DNA from: Paragordius varius
Lineage: Eukaryota > Nematomorpha
NCBI GenBank assembly: GCA_964247055.1
Contig: OZ176053.1
Coordinates: 9,982,001 to 10,046,000 of the forward strand
DNA length: 64,000 bases
Direction of reading: 5' to 3'
The notes below the pieces were generated by a model. It was not told the DNA's origin. It was given only the letters and a program-made list of their open reading frames with translations, and did no database searches. Position numbers and translations under genes: made by a program. Shown piece by piece: positions 39,001 through 50,903 of this stretch (positions are counted from its first letter, which is position 1; each line of letters starts with the position of its first letter).

Positions 39001-41385
39001 CTCACGTTGGCCTGAAGTATAGCCTTACAGTCAATAAAATTTTGGATGCTATGCCAAATTACGTAAATTTTAATTGTTGTTTTTGTTTATATATTATTAA
39101 TGTTTTACACCTCATATAATTTGACACTTAATATTTATATAAAAATAATTATATCATTTTATTTATCTTTCTTTATAATTATTGATTTTTAAAAATTCTC
39201 TAGAGCGCTAACCAGATCCCTTTATTATTACCATTAAGTCGTCGAATTCGAAAAATGTCCTTTACCGTAAAATCGGGTATCGACCCCAATGCCGAAGCAA
39301 TGGTTATGGAGGTTTTACAATTTTCTACTGTTTTTTTTTCATATTCTGCCTAAAAAAATTAAAAAAATCTAAAGTTGCATTTCTTATTTATGTTTCAATA
39401 GATTATTTGGAAAGTTATTTGAAATCTTATTATAACTTATCCTTAATTGATGAAAACATTTTTGATATTTAAATATATTAAATGCTCTTAACTAACTTTA
39501 TATCCAAAATAATTAAATAATTATTTTTATCATGTTTTACCAAATTATATGTTTAAAAATAACTTTGTATATAATATATAATGTATAAATAATTTGGAAA
39601 TTTACCATATTTAATCAACTTATATAGATTTGTGAAGATGCTATTGTGTTTCGCAGCATAACCAGCGGTGAAATTATCGATAAGTTATGGTATGACAAGT
39701 TGATTAACATGACTTTGAGTCCAAAAAATAAGGTTTTATGCCTTTGGTGGAAATCGGGGACCAAAACCTATCTTCAAAAATTTCACACCAAAAAAGTTTG
39801 TGCGATTTTGCTTTTTATTTTTTTGTATGAAATCTCACATATTGTGAAAATGATTATTTTTATTTAATATATTAAAAACAGTGTCAAGAATTATATCAAG
39901 CTATTCGAAATATCATGGAACGCATAAACAATACTACAAACAATAATCGAAAAGTTTTGGGTATATTCTTTTTACATTATGGTTTTTTACTAGCATACCT
40001 TTTTTATATATGTGCACGAAAAATACAACAGACTTTTATTAAAAATGAGTATAAAAGATTTTTTTGACTTTAACAGATAAGGTTTGATATACAACTCAAT
40101 AAATGTTCTACAAACAACTATTACTATTGACAAATGCTTAATATTTCATTAAATTTAGCACAAAATTTAAAATAAATTCCCTTTTCATTTTGATTTCTAA
40201 CAAAATGGTTATATATTTTTTATCAATTTAAGTGGTAGTAACAATTCAATTAATTAGTTCATTGATATTAAACTTTTCTATTATAATAATGTAGGGCAAT
40301 TGTGGATTTAGTAGTATTTTTAAACGTCTCATAATAAAAGTTAATATTTAAAACAATCAAACATTTTCATGCCGACTTTTTTTGTGAAATGACCCATTTT
40401 CCCTCTCAAAAGTAAATATCTAAGAATCTTTTATGAATTTTTTGTACGGTCTCTGTACACCACACGATAAGAGTTTGACTGCGGTTATATAATATTTTGT
40501 ATTACAAATACACACTTTTAAGTCATTTTCGAAACTCAACATTTGCATTTTTAGGTTCGGAAATCGGAGGCCAATTTGAAATCGGTAGTTTATACACGCC
40601 TGATAAAGGGACACTGGATATTTCGCTCGATGGAGTCACAATCGCATTTCCTGATGGAAAAGTATATTGTCCATAAAAATTATTGTCATACAAAAATTAA
40701 ATAATTGCTATTAGCGTATTTGTATGAAACATAAATCCTTAAATTGTATCTATCGCTTCAAATATAGCATCAAAATCAATTATGATTAAAGTTACTTAAA
40801 TTATCATGTAAATTTTGAAATTACTCAAATATATTATACAGACAACTCTCCATTTGGACCAAATTAAAAAATGTCGGTGCCAAAAGAATAACAAAATTTT
40901 CATCTTCCAAATTTATGGTATATATCATCATTAACAAATCATTTTAAACTCTTTCATATTAGAAATCATAATTTTTATAAAACATCCATTTCTCCTTGAT
41001 GTTATGTAAAATATTATTTACTATATATAGATTATTACACAAAACAATTGGTTGACCTAATGTACACGGCAGAACATGTAAATTTTTTTCTGCATATGGC
41101 ATGTCGTATAAATAAATATTTAAAAAATAAAATTCATGTAATTATCTGTGGAAACAAAACTCTATGTAAACGCTTTATTAAATGCATGTCTTTATTATTG
41201 GTCAGCCTGCACTTCTTTACCTTGCTGCTTTTTAATCAAAATCTGCATGTTAAATCAATGTCAACACACATTATTATAAAAATCATTTATTCTAATAAAC
41301 TTTTTATTATTGTGTGCAGGCTGACATGATTATCTTGGCTTTGCATCGAGTCTTAAGCGTCCAGCCTGGTCTGTATGTCACGTGA
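24029..41385 (+). CDS. MADD: MADD / DENN-domain Rab3 guanine-nucleotide exchange factor
   Basis: MADD (Rab3-GEP, AEX-3 in nematodes) activates Rab3/Rab27 on synaptic and secretory vesicles. All 33 exons close in phase, giving about 1790 residues: 24029-24870, 25739-25934, 29898-30059, 30356-30487, 30624-30734, 31085-31162, 31230-31499, 31698-31856, 32268-32374, 32495-32793, 32935-32988, 33958-34241, 34521-34624, 34689-34813, 35168-35391, 35477-35571, 35642-35715, 35794-35917, 36091-36269, 36527-36804, 37019-37181, 37598-37725, 38030-38225, 38302-38422, 38609-38741, 38979-39062, 39204-39311, 39628-39795, 39882-39960, 40555-40661, 40842-40917, 41031-41077, 41320-41385. The N-terminal DENN module shows [73 protein letters not shown] and [16 protein letters not shown]. 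The downstream DENN part has [13 protein letters not shown] and [14 protein letters not shown]. The C-terminal half has [53 protein letters not shown] and [15 protein letters not shown]. An Asn/Ser-rich insert (about residues 115-185) splits the upper DENN region. Start chosen: ATG at 24029, opening [10 protein letters not shown]. Confidence 0.97.
25935..29897 (+). other. Largest MADD intron (4 kb)
   Basis: The gap between the DENN exons at 25934 and 29898 holds no further coding match. It contains a Tc1/mariner-type MITE (28368-28526), two (AT)n runs and otherwise AT-rich DNA. Confidence 0.7.
28368..28526. mobile_element. Tc1/mariner-type MITE, 159 bp
   Basis: Nearly perfect inverted repeats of about 36 bp, beginning CAGTAGCGTATGGCATAAAA on the left and matched by its complement on the right. 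TA flanks both sides (28366-28367, 28527-28528). The first 31 bases of the arms are identical, which suggests a recent insertion. It lies in the 4-kb MADD intron. Confidence 0.88.
30772..30975. mobile_element. Inverted-repeat MITE, 204 bp, in MADD intron
   Basis: Arms of about 68 bp: the left starts GCATTTTAGTGGTTGCTTA, and the right ends TAAGCAACCATTAAAATGC. Inner parts also match (GGGCAATTTGCAACACA against TGTGTTGCTGATTGCC). The interior is A-rich. It starts 38 bases after the exon ending at 30734. Family not assigned; no clear target duplication. Confidence 0.8.
33315..33567. mobile_element. MITE with tandem-repeat arms, copy 4
   Basis: A diverged 253-bp copy of the family seen three times in the ADAMTS gene, here in the MADD intron between exons at 32988 and 33958. 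The left arm is reduced to about one unit (AACAATTTTCACCCCAAAAT), the right arm keeps about three, ending GTAAATGGT before ATAT. Its core AAATAAATTGTGTTTT matches the other copies. Confidence 0.7.
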
Positions 41386-41388
41386 ACA

Positions 41389-41761
41389 ATGGCACCTTTT
41401 AGCATTGAATTCGTTAGTTTTTTTGGTCCCAAAGTGGTGCATCCAATGTACATTATGGTGATGGTTTATATTATTTTATATATCAATGTTTATACCTACT
41501 GTATAATTAATATTAACATGTGTTAATTTTTATTAAACATTTAATGCTTTTACTTGACGGTTTTTTATGTTTATTTCCTATTTATTTTATGGTGTGAAGC
41601 CTTTGATGGGATCATCAGCATCATTGATTGTGTACTGCATTACAACGTGTTATTTGTACAGATTATGGCTCCTTATACGCCAAGAACAGAGAGAAGGAAA
41701 AATCCTACATCCTTCTAATTACGATCAATCGGCAGAGAATGTAAAACGTTTTTCAAGGTGA
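41389..41761 (+). CDS. Possible small single-pass membrane protein just after MADD
   Basis: An ATG at 41389 follows the MADD stop (41383-41385) by three bases. Exon 1 (41389-41457) reads MAPFSIEFVSFFGPKVVHPM then YIM. A phase-0 join to 41600 continues PLMGSSASLIVYCITTCYLY then a basic/acidic tail (RLWLLIRQEQREGKILHP) to a TGA at 41759, 76 residues. There is one hydrophobic span (about residues 26-44). Size and layout recall small mitochondrial inner-membrane proteins, but I cannot name a family. The donor (ATG|GTGATG) and acceptor (GTGAAG) are poor, so it may be chance coding in the MADD 3' UTR. Alternatively an AGG|TGA at the end may splice onward. Confidence 0.4.
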
Positions 41762-41841
41762 AAAAAGCCAATAGATAACGAGCGCCACTTAGTTGATAAT
41801 CATATAAATATTTAATTATTCTTTTTAATTATAGGATTAGC

Positions 41842-41847
41842 AATAAA
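41842..41847 (+). promoter_or_regulatory. Candidate polyadenylation signal for MADD
   Basis: AATAAA about 460 bases after the MADD stop and 80 bases after the small ORF. It is the first good hexamer before the convergent WAC gene ends at 42192. Confidence 0.4.
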
Positions 41848-42191
41848 GCTTTTTTCTCAGTGCAATATACGTGCAATACAATAAATTTGTTAATTGTTTT
41901 AATTTATGGCATGAGAGCAAATTTTTCTCTTAGGTATACCTAAAATTTGTTTGGTCTCTCTGTCGCAAAACATATCACACTCTTAAACCAAATCTATTAA
42001 CAGTAGATCAATTTAATCTCTTATCAATTACATCACTCAATAAAAAATTAAAGATTTTTCATTTATTACGTTTTATTGTACAGAATAATAATGTATACAA
42101 AAGGTTGTTATAAGTATTAAATTATATTATTGTTGGTTGTTTTGTGTATTCTCGAACTATCGTCCCACCAAATAATTAAAACATATAATTA

Positions 42192-45100
42192 TTATTTTGA
42201 TTTTTCTATCTTCATTTCTTGAATTGTTTTAGATACTGAATCAAGGCCGTTTAATCTAAGTAAAACCAAAAATAAATTATCTTATATATAGTAATACGCG
42301 CTAATGCAAACAGCTTTCAAAAAACAATTAAAAACATAAAAGTGTACTTGTGTGTTTTCAAATCTTTTTTAATATCTAAAAGTTGAGTATCAGCTAATAG
42401 ACTTAGTATATCAGTTCCATAATTACATAGTGATTTAGCGTGAATGAACCCAGTTTCACCAAATATTGCATTTGACTAAAAATTATTAAAATTAATATAA
42501 AATATTGATATGCTTTTTATATATTCAACAATCAAGTAATACTTTTATTTCAAGATCATTTGCATCCCAGTTTTTTAGATCAATTTCAGTGTTATTTTCT
42601 ATGGGCGGTATGTTGCACTTAGTTTGAGGGAGAGTTTGATAATTAATTTCATTTTTAATTCCATCGGCGTAAATATAATCAAGCAGCTCTGTTTGAATTT
42701 TAAATTCTTTTTGGAAATCATCATCTGTAGTAGTTGTGTGGCATTCATGAGCATACAGATAACGTAATGCACCTCCTAAATCATGGTATTCAATGTCAAT
42801 AGTAGAAGGTTGTATGTCACTAGATTTTTCTTCGTTAATAATTTTTGTGCTAAATGATAATTTATCTTGTATATCGGTATCAGTGGATGCATTAATACTG
42901 GCGGATTTATAGCATAAGTTTGAGTATGCTCCCATAAAATCTAAATTTTTATTAATCAGTAAAAGTTGTATATTTATCAAAACATCAGATCTAATTTGTA
43001 AATACAAATATATTATACCTTTTTCATTTGTTAAAATACTCCATTTATATTTTGATTCAATTTGATTTATGGTCGCTAACGGCTTTGAGGAAATTTGTGC
43101 CAAATAGGACTTTCTGTTGTTTCGTATATAACAATAATTACAAATTTAAAAAATGAAATAAAAACCTATATATCATTAATCAAATTTAAATTAAATCAAA
43201 TAAGTTATAATGAAAATTATAAGTAAAAAATGAGCAACTGAATATATTTATTTACTAAAGTCAAATAATAAAAAACAATTATATACTCATTAACATTTTA
43301 AAATAAAAAAGGCAAAATGCCGAAATAATATTATAAGATTACAATTATAAAAGTAATATGAATGAGCCCATCAGTATTAATTTTGAATATTTAAGATATA
43401 ATTTAAGACTGCAGCCATAACCTGGGTTATAATGATTGTAATTAACAATACCATTTAAAGTAATTACTTTAAAAAACATTGTGAAAAGGCAGTGTTTTGC
43501 TTATTTGGAAGATAAATAGTTTTATCTATTGACTCATAATTTTCAACATTGGTCTCATATTCGTTCACTAGATTTGAGAGAGGTAAACCGTTTTGCGTTT
43601 TTGTAATAATAATCGTTTTGGATGCTAAATTTTCACCGTCATCTTTTATTTCCGATTTTATGGCTAAATCATAAAAAGCATAATAATATTAAGAAGCGGT
43701 CTAAAGCATAAAATCGATTCACGTTATAAGGAAAGGTGTCAGTTTAAATAACAAATGGAAAATTAAATTGTATATAAACATTTAAATTATTCATAAAAAA
43801 ATGAGATATTAATATATATAATTTTTAGCAAGGACAATCACGATCATGATTGCATTTATAACCGGTCAAATCTAACCTTTAGGACTATATGAATATGGGT
43901 ATATAGGTTGTTCCTATTTTATGGAAAATTTTTAAAAAAAAATACTAACCAGTAATAGTTGTTTCATGTTTCAAATTCTTTTTATCTCCAATCAATTTTT
44001 CAGGCAAATCATTTGATTCGATTGTAGGTCCCGTTGGTAGAGGAGATGAAAGAGAAGAGGCTATAAACACATCATCGGGCGAACTAATTGATTCAATATC
44101 CTCTTCCATTAAACTGATATCGTGTTGGGATTCAAGCTTATTAATCTCTATTTTTGAAAAAAATATAAAAAGTTATGTTAAGAGACTAGGTTAAACAGTT
44201 TAACCATAATGAGTTTTTATGGGGGTGAAATCACTGTAATTAAATTATTTTAGCAGTTACCCTCCTCCTTTTCATACAATAAGCTTTTAAATAAAGGGTA
44301 TACTAATTAGTTGATTTCAAATAGGAAATACGGTCCAAATAAAAAAATTAGCATGACCGGTTATGCATGCGTTCATCACCTGACTATAACTTGTCAAAAA
44401 CTTTATGATTAAAATTAATCAAAAAATGGTATAACACTTGAATAATGTAAAAAAATGTGTAACTCGTGCATTCAACATTGGTGGCGATGACTGCCTACGA
44501 CCGTGAATGGCTCTTTTATATGCAATAAGACAGGTTATTAAAATACCCTAATTAAAAATTATAAAGCAATACAAATCATTTGATTTATTAATTGATTAGA
44601 AATTAAATTGTTAAGCCAAAAAACTTTTAAACTAGCCTTTCCAGAGCTGTTATGATCAAAAGAAATAAATATAAGGAAACTCTATAACTCCGATTTCAAG
44701 TCCAAAAAAATTTATGCGTGAAATAATTAAAAGAAAAATTAATTCTAAAATATTAAGCCAAATTAATACTTTGAATTTTTTTGGTAGCTGCCCTGGATCG
44801 GTGAGGTGATTTGTTTGACAATAAATCTTTTATTTTTGTTGTATCTTCGTCTATATAAAAAATAAATTCAGAACACACCTCTCTAAACTGCCCCACTTAG
44901 CTGTTGAAATAAAAATCTGTTCATAAATGAATGGTGCACAAAATGACTTGTAATAAGATTTTTACACTAATAGGGTCATATTAAATGTCGAACATAATCA
45001 TTGAAGAATTAATGTTAGTATATATTATCCATAAACAATGTAAAGAACCGGTGTTAAAACAAAAAAAATACAAAAATTTAACAAATGATACTAAAACGCT

Positions 45101-48100
45101 CTTTATCTTATGAATAATAAAATAAATCTATTAATTTCCCATCCACAAAATTTAAAAGTGTTCAATAATTACCTGGTAAATGGTGTTCATGAGCATCATC
45201 ATGTAAAGATGCAGGGGATGATGAAACCGAGGAGATAGAGGTGGGACTGCTGGCTTGAAATGAGAGGAGAGACGAGGTTGTTCCATCATTGCACTCATCG
45301 TGATCGTCGTCATGGTCTTCTAATTCGTCTGCCGTTTTGTGGTGAGCCAAGGGAGGAGGTATCAAGTCACCATCTTTATATGATGATTTTTCTTCTGTAA
45401 ATACTGCTGCTGCTACTACTTTGTCTTTTACTTTGTGTTCTAAATCATATACAATTATGTTTTATTATGGGAATATTGAGGTGTATTTCATCAAATGTAA
45501 ATTATGCTTATTTACAATTAATTGTTTCTTTATACCTTTCATATCAGTGATACTCTAACTGCGGTTCACGGACCCAGGCGCTAAAAATACTACTCTTTAT
45601 AGCCCTGTAGTGTTTATGAATTGTTGATGTACTTATTTTAGGTATAATGCAAAAATATAAAACACCCACGAAATTTTTGGTATCATATGGTGCTCGGTCC
45701 TTAATATAGGATATATTTCGCGGCCCTTTTTGGTAAGTTGCACTGTATTGTTCGAATATCAGTTTCATTATAATCAAACCATTAAGTTAGTTAAGATTGA
45801 CTGTAAGGATTATAAAATAAATGAGTTAACACTATTACAGGCCTACACGCGGGATTGAGCTTTTATCAGTATCAAAAAAATATCAGTAAGTCTGCTTATG
45901 ATTGCAGAGTGATGGTCATACTCAATCATGAAAATCTTATATATGTTGCAACAGAATAAAAACGAACTAACATTTTAAAAATCTTTTACCTATTATTTAT
46001 TCCAACCGTGATAAAAATATGCTTAAATGTTCATAGATTTTATATAGCGGTCGGCAAAACACGATAAGCATTAATAACCCAAATATTAATCCTAAATAAG
46101 TAATGCATGATTTACACAGATCGATCAATATAAAATCAAAGAAAAAAAATACTTTTATCAGTTTCCTCACAATGATAGAAAAGGGGTGGCGATTGGGTGG
46201 GAAGTAAATCATAATCAGTAACCTTCTTAGTATGACCATTGTGCTTAACTTTAACGTGGTGGTCGAGTGTGTGGCGTCTAACATGTGATGAATTGAGAGG
46301 CATTTCATCATTTTTGGAAACTAAAAAACAATTGGCATTCATGATAATATTGGGACAGATAATAACATGGTTGATATAATTAACGACAAAATTTATATAT
46401 AAAAATGTCTCAAACATATTACCGGTACGAGATTTTAATATTTTTCGTTTATCATCATTTAATTTAAAATAATCATTTTTTGGTTAATCGATTGTTAAGC
46501 ATAATAGGAAAAATATTAGTGAACATTTAATACAGAGTGTGTATTATTACCAGATTGGTATTGACTGCTTTTTCTAGGTTTTGTTTCATTTTGCGGCGAA
46601 TTTTTTGAATGGGATAACATTATTGCGTTATGAAGGTTGGTTAAAGCTGTTAAAAATTTATTATAAATAAAAAACAGAGGAAAGGAAAAACAAAAAGAAA
46701 GCCATAAGGTTAAATGGGCTTGTATGTGGTAAACAACATTTTTTTGATAACTCCATAATTATGATTTACAGACTTAAATTCTTCCACACGACAATCATTA
46801 ATCATCATTATTTTACACCCGTACTTAATTTCCCTTCCCGTACGATTTTCGTTTGATTTTGCTTTATTTTTATCAAACACGCTTCATTGACTAACATGCA
46901 TAGTTTTTAATAAATAAATTTGTATAATGCACAAAAATGCGCCAAATCAAAGCACTACCTTTTTGCAAATTGAGTTTGGGTGATTCGCTATCCTCTTTTT
47001 CAATGTCCATACTAATACTGCTACCATCATCGGCAACATCGTTCGAATCGTACGCGTTGGAATTGACTTCTTTTGAAACAACATCAAGAGTATTTAATCT
47101 TTTATTTCGCCTTTTATCATCAATGTCTTCTCTGGATGAAACTATTTTTAATGTTTCGCTGCGAACTCTATCGCCACTGCCGTGTTTGATAAACGATGGA
47201 ACACTATCTTTCGTGTCAAACTCTTTCCGTTTATTATTATTTAGCGTTGTTGTTGAATCTTTTGCATCATTTCTAGTGTAATATTTGCTATTAGACGTTT
47301 TTAGGTGATCATTCATAGGTCGAGAGTGTTCAAAGTTTAGTTTTGAATGTGTAGAAGTCTGTTGTTTATTGCATTCAGTTCTGCTATGATGATTTGGTGG
47401 TGCTCCGTATAATGTATTGCAACTACCTTTCTGGTTATTACCTATAAAATTAGATATTATCTTATGTTACCGAAAAATATTAGAATACCAAATGCTTGAT
47501 ACCAGATAGACAAAAAATGGGTATTTAATTTAAACTTACTGAAAAAAAGAACATGGCAAAGATCTCAATATTACAGTCATATATCCTTTATTTTATCGAA
47601 ATTTTATTTTTTGATGAAAAGGATACATGACTTATGTACATGCTATATAATTACTTCCAGTCAAACTTTTTATACCGTTGGAATAAATTTATAAAGAATC
47701 CCCATACTAAACCCAAAACTGTTTAATAAATATCCCTATGGTATCAATTATAGGGTTTATCCTAGATTAGGATTTCAAAAATATATTATATAAACATATA
47801 TATACCTTCGTGTTTATCTGATATTCGGTTATCAGTAGCGACATATTCATGTTCCAAAATACGTTTTGCGCTCAGTCTATTAGCCCTAAACGAGAAAAAA
47901 ATATATTTTATATTCGTTAAAAATTTGATACATACTTCATTCGTGAGTATGATTCTCGTTCAACTAAAATATTAGGTTTCTCCCATTGGGAGACTTCTGT
48001 TTGTGAATTGTAATAATATATTCGCCCCGTTCTGCTCATATGTTCCGACCAATTGCTGGGACTGTCCTAAATTACATATATTAATTAATTTACCTTTCCC

Positions 48101-48303
48101 CGATCGTCGCGTTTGATTGGTTCTAAAGTTAAAAACGATATACTTTGCCGGTTTTCCTCCCTTTTGTAATATGACTCTTCAGTTTTAGTAGCATATTTTT
48201 TGTCTGATGCCTTATCTTTGTTGTTATTTAAATAATGACGCAAATCATGCTTTGAATTATTATGATTTAAATGGTTTAGTCTCTGATCTTTTGAAGTAGC
48301 CAT
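42192..48303 (-). CDS. WAC: WAC-type adaptor: WW domain and C-terminal helical region
   Basis: WAC links RNF20/40-dependent H2B ubiquitination to RNA polymerase II and also acts in autophagy and Golgi function. Twelve exons join in phase to 863 residues: 48303-48094, 48066-47936, 47885-47806, 47441-46959, 46646-46551, 46320-46153, 45439-45173, 44147-43950, 43663-43468, 43113-42543, 42475-42348, 42255-42192. The WW domain (about residues 75-105) reads [16 protein letters not shown] and TEVSQWEKP, with the two Trp 22 residues apart and the close TEVSQWEKP match to vertebrate WAC. Flanking regions are low-complexity, rich in Asn, Ser, Lys and Asp. They include basic segments suited to nuclear entry and an acidic/His run (DHDDDHDE) in the exon at 45173. 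The C-terminal exons ([35 protein letters not shown]) fit the helical end of the family only loosely. It is longer than vertebrate WAC (about 650 residues, from memory). Start: ATG at 48303 ([10 protein letters not shown]); an in-frame MLE lies three codons upstream. Confidence 0.92.
45545..45576. mobile_element. hAT-like terminal sequence, remnant
   Basis: CAGTGATACTCTAACTGCGG followed by TTCACGGACCC resembles the outer end of many hAT elements. No matching inverted end or 8-bp duplication was found nearby, so this is at most a single preserved tip in a WAC intron. Confidence 0.3.
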
Positions 48304-48796
48304 TTCTAACATATTAAAGTATACTAAAATAAGTAAATTTGTACTTAAGTTAGGCAAAAAGTCGCTTGAAAAGACTTGTGTGAATGATGAAAAAGTTGGG
48401 GGCATTTGTAATGAGGATAATTATAAAAGGTTTATTTATCATCTATTCAATAAGTAAGATATTACTAGATAATTTCCACAAATGGCAATAGACGTCAATT
48501 ATAGTCATAAATAAACAATTTTTGAGAGTCAAAAAACTAACTATGTAAATGCCATTTTCTAAATACCAACCAATAAAATCTATGGTAGCAATTGTGTTAG
48601 ACTAACCCTATGGTTAAATCATATTAGATTTTAAAATACAACAAAGTAGTGAAGTTAACAAAATAAAGATATAAAAGATTAAAATTAATTTTCGAATTCT
48701 AATATATCGTAGAGTTAATGAAAAATGAACGCCTGTTGTACTATTCACTTTTAAAAAATCTCTATGGCCGATATGCCCTTTTCCATATTCTATAAT

Positions 48797-49362
48797 TAAT
48801 AAAAAATATAAACTTATTTTTATTTGTATTTTCAGTCCTTCGATTTGAATTGGGGTAGTTAGATACCCCTGGCCTGTTTAAAATTAATTGCTTAAAAACC
48901 TATCAATGGAATTCAAACAATAGAAGTTTGCACTTTTATAACATCAATGAACCGAAATATAAAAAAATTATTCAAAAATACTTGATATAACGTATTTTAA
49001 GGTAAAACCCAAAGCTAAAAATTTAGTCAACATGACGTGTGTATTAGCAAAATCAAAAAATAATACAAAACAAACCTCTTTTGTTTCTATCAATGTTAGA
49101 TGTGATTTAAATAAAAAATAGTTTAAACGCTTTAAAATAATGAACACGATATTTGAAAAATGTTGTAAAATAAAAATGGCGTCGAACTAGTTTGATATGT
49201 AACTTTTTTTAAAAAAATAAATTTTTATTGGATATTTTGGCTTGTTTATATAATTTTTATTAGTATAGAAACATAAATTTAAATTAGAACTGTTTCATTC
49301 AGTGTTTTAACTATCAACTTAATAGCCTGCGGTATTTAAATACCCCAATTTGATTCGAAGTG
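48797..49362 (-). mobile_element. piggyBac-type MITE, copy 3 (reversed, one tip decayed)
   Basis: Same family as 21844 and 22840 but in the opposite orientation. The right side has TACCCCAATTTGATTCGAAG then TG, followed by TTTAAA where TTAA is expected at 49364-49367. The left side has TCCTTCGATTTGAATTGGGG at about 48837. The outer tip beyond it is not conserved, so the left boundary is approximate. Confidence 0.75.
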
Positions 49363-49547
49363 TTTAAAAACGTTTTTTTTATCACGCACATATTGTTAAT
49401 TCTTAATTATTTTTTCTTTCCTTCAAAACCTATCTTCTATTCTTATGATTATAATTGCATTTTTATTTAAATCATATCCCAAGATCATTCCATCCCTAAC
49501 AATGTAGGTTTATATTAATAATATAGATTTGTATTTTTATTATTACT

Positions 49548-50424
49548 TTGATTTTCAAGATAGCAATGCTTAAACTCAGCGGTTACGCAAATAGGAAGCG
49601 AAAAATCCAGGAGGAGAATAAAACAAATATAATGCGAATGAATATGAAATCTTGTTTAACGGGAATATTGAACATAGCATTGAAAAAAGATATGCGACAC
49701 AAACATAAAGGTATCCCTTATAATAATAACCTAAAACACTTGAAACCCTAGTTAAATTTAAATATTGATGAGAAAACTACAAATATATCACTAGTAATTC
49801 CAAGCGCTATACTTATAGGGTTTAATGATGTCGCATTTTTAAAATTTACTAATAATAATGTTTCCGTCCAATCAACTTCTCACAGAAATGATTATTCGTG
49901 GATCTCAAGGCTTTCAGAATAATGCAATCTCACAAAAAATCATCGTTAAATGCTCCAATCTTAGTTTTTTTCAGAAGGATTTGAAGTTGAGAGGTCTTGG
50001 CTTTTATCTTCGCCAAACAGATCTGCGTATTGTTTTTGTTGCCTACTTTTGAATCCACCATTCCAACATCTTTAATACCTACTATCGTTATAATAAATGG
50101 GGAAAAAAGATAAATTAATCATAAAAATAGCCTCAATCATCGGAAAGCATTTACTACTTGGAAAGAGGTAGAAAGAAGATTGATAAATATCTGCTCTAGA
50201 ACTTATATACAATTGGAAAAGGATTGCGCGAAATATACATCGAATATTGGCCTGAATAAAATTAATCACCCAAATTGTCCCTTTTCGAGGACATGTTGAA
50301 ATTATAATAAACCTATCTATGGTGTTTAAGTTGCAAAGTTTGTATTTTTTTTACAAAATTTTTTGATTGGCTATCAAAAAGCGGAGGGGGGCGCCATAAG
50401 AGCAAATGCTCGGTACGCCACTCT
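49548..50424 (+). pseudogene. Decayed hAT transposase (ZMYM1/TTF-like group)
   Basis: Fragments in several frames resemble the N-terminal part of ZMYM1-like hAT proteins: LSGYANRKRKIQEENKTN near 49570, and HRKAYHTWKEVERRLINICS near 50140, followed by IQLEKDCAKY and PFRGH near 50280. The region ends at 50409-50424 in CTCGGTACGCCACTC, the same terminal repeat as the 385-bp hAT MITE at 15805. The catalytic core is missing, so the copy is internally deleted. A left terminus was not found. Confidence 0.65.
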
Positions 50425-50734
50425 ACACAAGTTACTGTAAATTAAGGTTACACTTATAAGATCTTCCTAAGTTGTTGTGATTAATTTCTGACTTGACTTA
50501 TCTTAGAAGCTTCCTTTTTCACAAATCGGTATAGTAGAGAGGAAAATTATTTTTTAATGTTTCCATTATTTATACCTTAAGAAATTAACCTGTCGCTTAA
50601 TTTTATCATTTTATAAGCTCCATTGTGTTAAAATTTATTTCATAACTGTTACAGTTAAGACGTCAATAAATTTTATTTTTGGATATGAACATAAATTAAT
50701 TAAAAAAAGTAAAAATAAACAGAGTCATTTAGTT

Positions 50735-50903
50735 GAGGGAAAACGAGGACGTGGGCGGCTTAAAACGAAATGGATAGACACATTGAAAAGAGAGCTAGCA
50801 GAATACGAGCTTAATGCAGAAGACGCCATAGATACTATGGCGAGGCAGGTTTAACATGACCGCTCTCACTTGAAAACTAATGTAATAATAATAATAATAA
50901 ACT
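50735..50903 (+). mobile_element. LINE 3' fragment with (TAA)n tail
   Basis: Short ORF GKRGRGRLKTKWIDTLKREL then EYELNAEDAIDTMARQV is the extreme C-terminus of an endonuclease/reverse-transcriptase LINE. The signature GRxKTKWIDTLK compares with GRPKKRWIDML of the element at 1886. It is followed by a short 3' UTR and (TAA)n at about 50883-50900, the usual tail. Heavily 5'-truncated. The different tail repeat from the first LINE (AC versus TAA) indicates a separate family. Confidence 0.75.

Noticed and set aside
41201-41325. GTCAGCCTGCAC and its complement about 110 bases apart, as a MITE
   Set aside because: The second half includes the acceptor and first codons of the last MADD exon, so the 12-base match is probably chance.
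46937-47281. Plus-strand ORF of 114 codons
   Set aside because: Antisense shadow of the large WAC exon 46959-47441, which joins its neighbours in phase.
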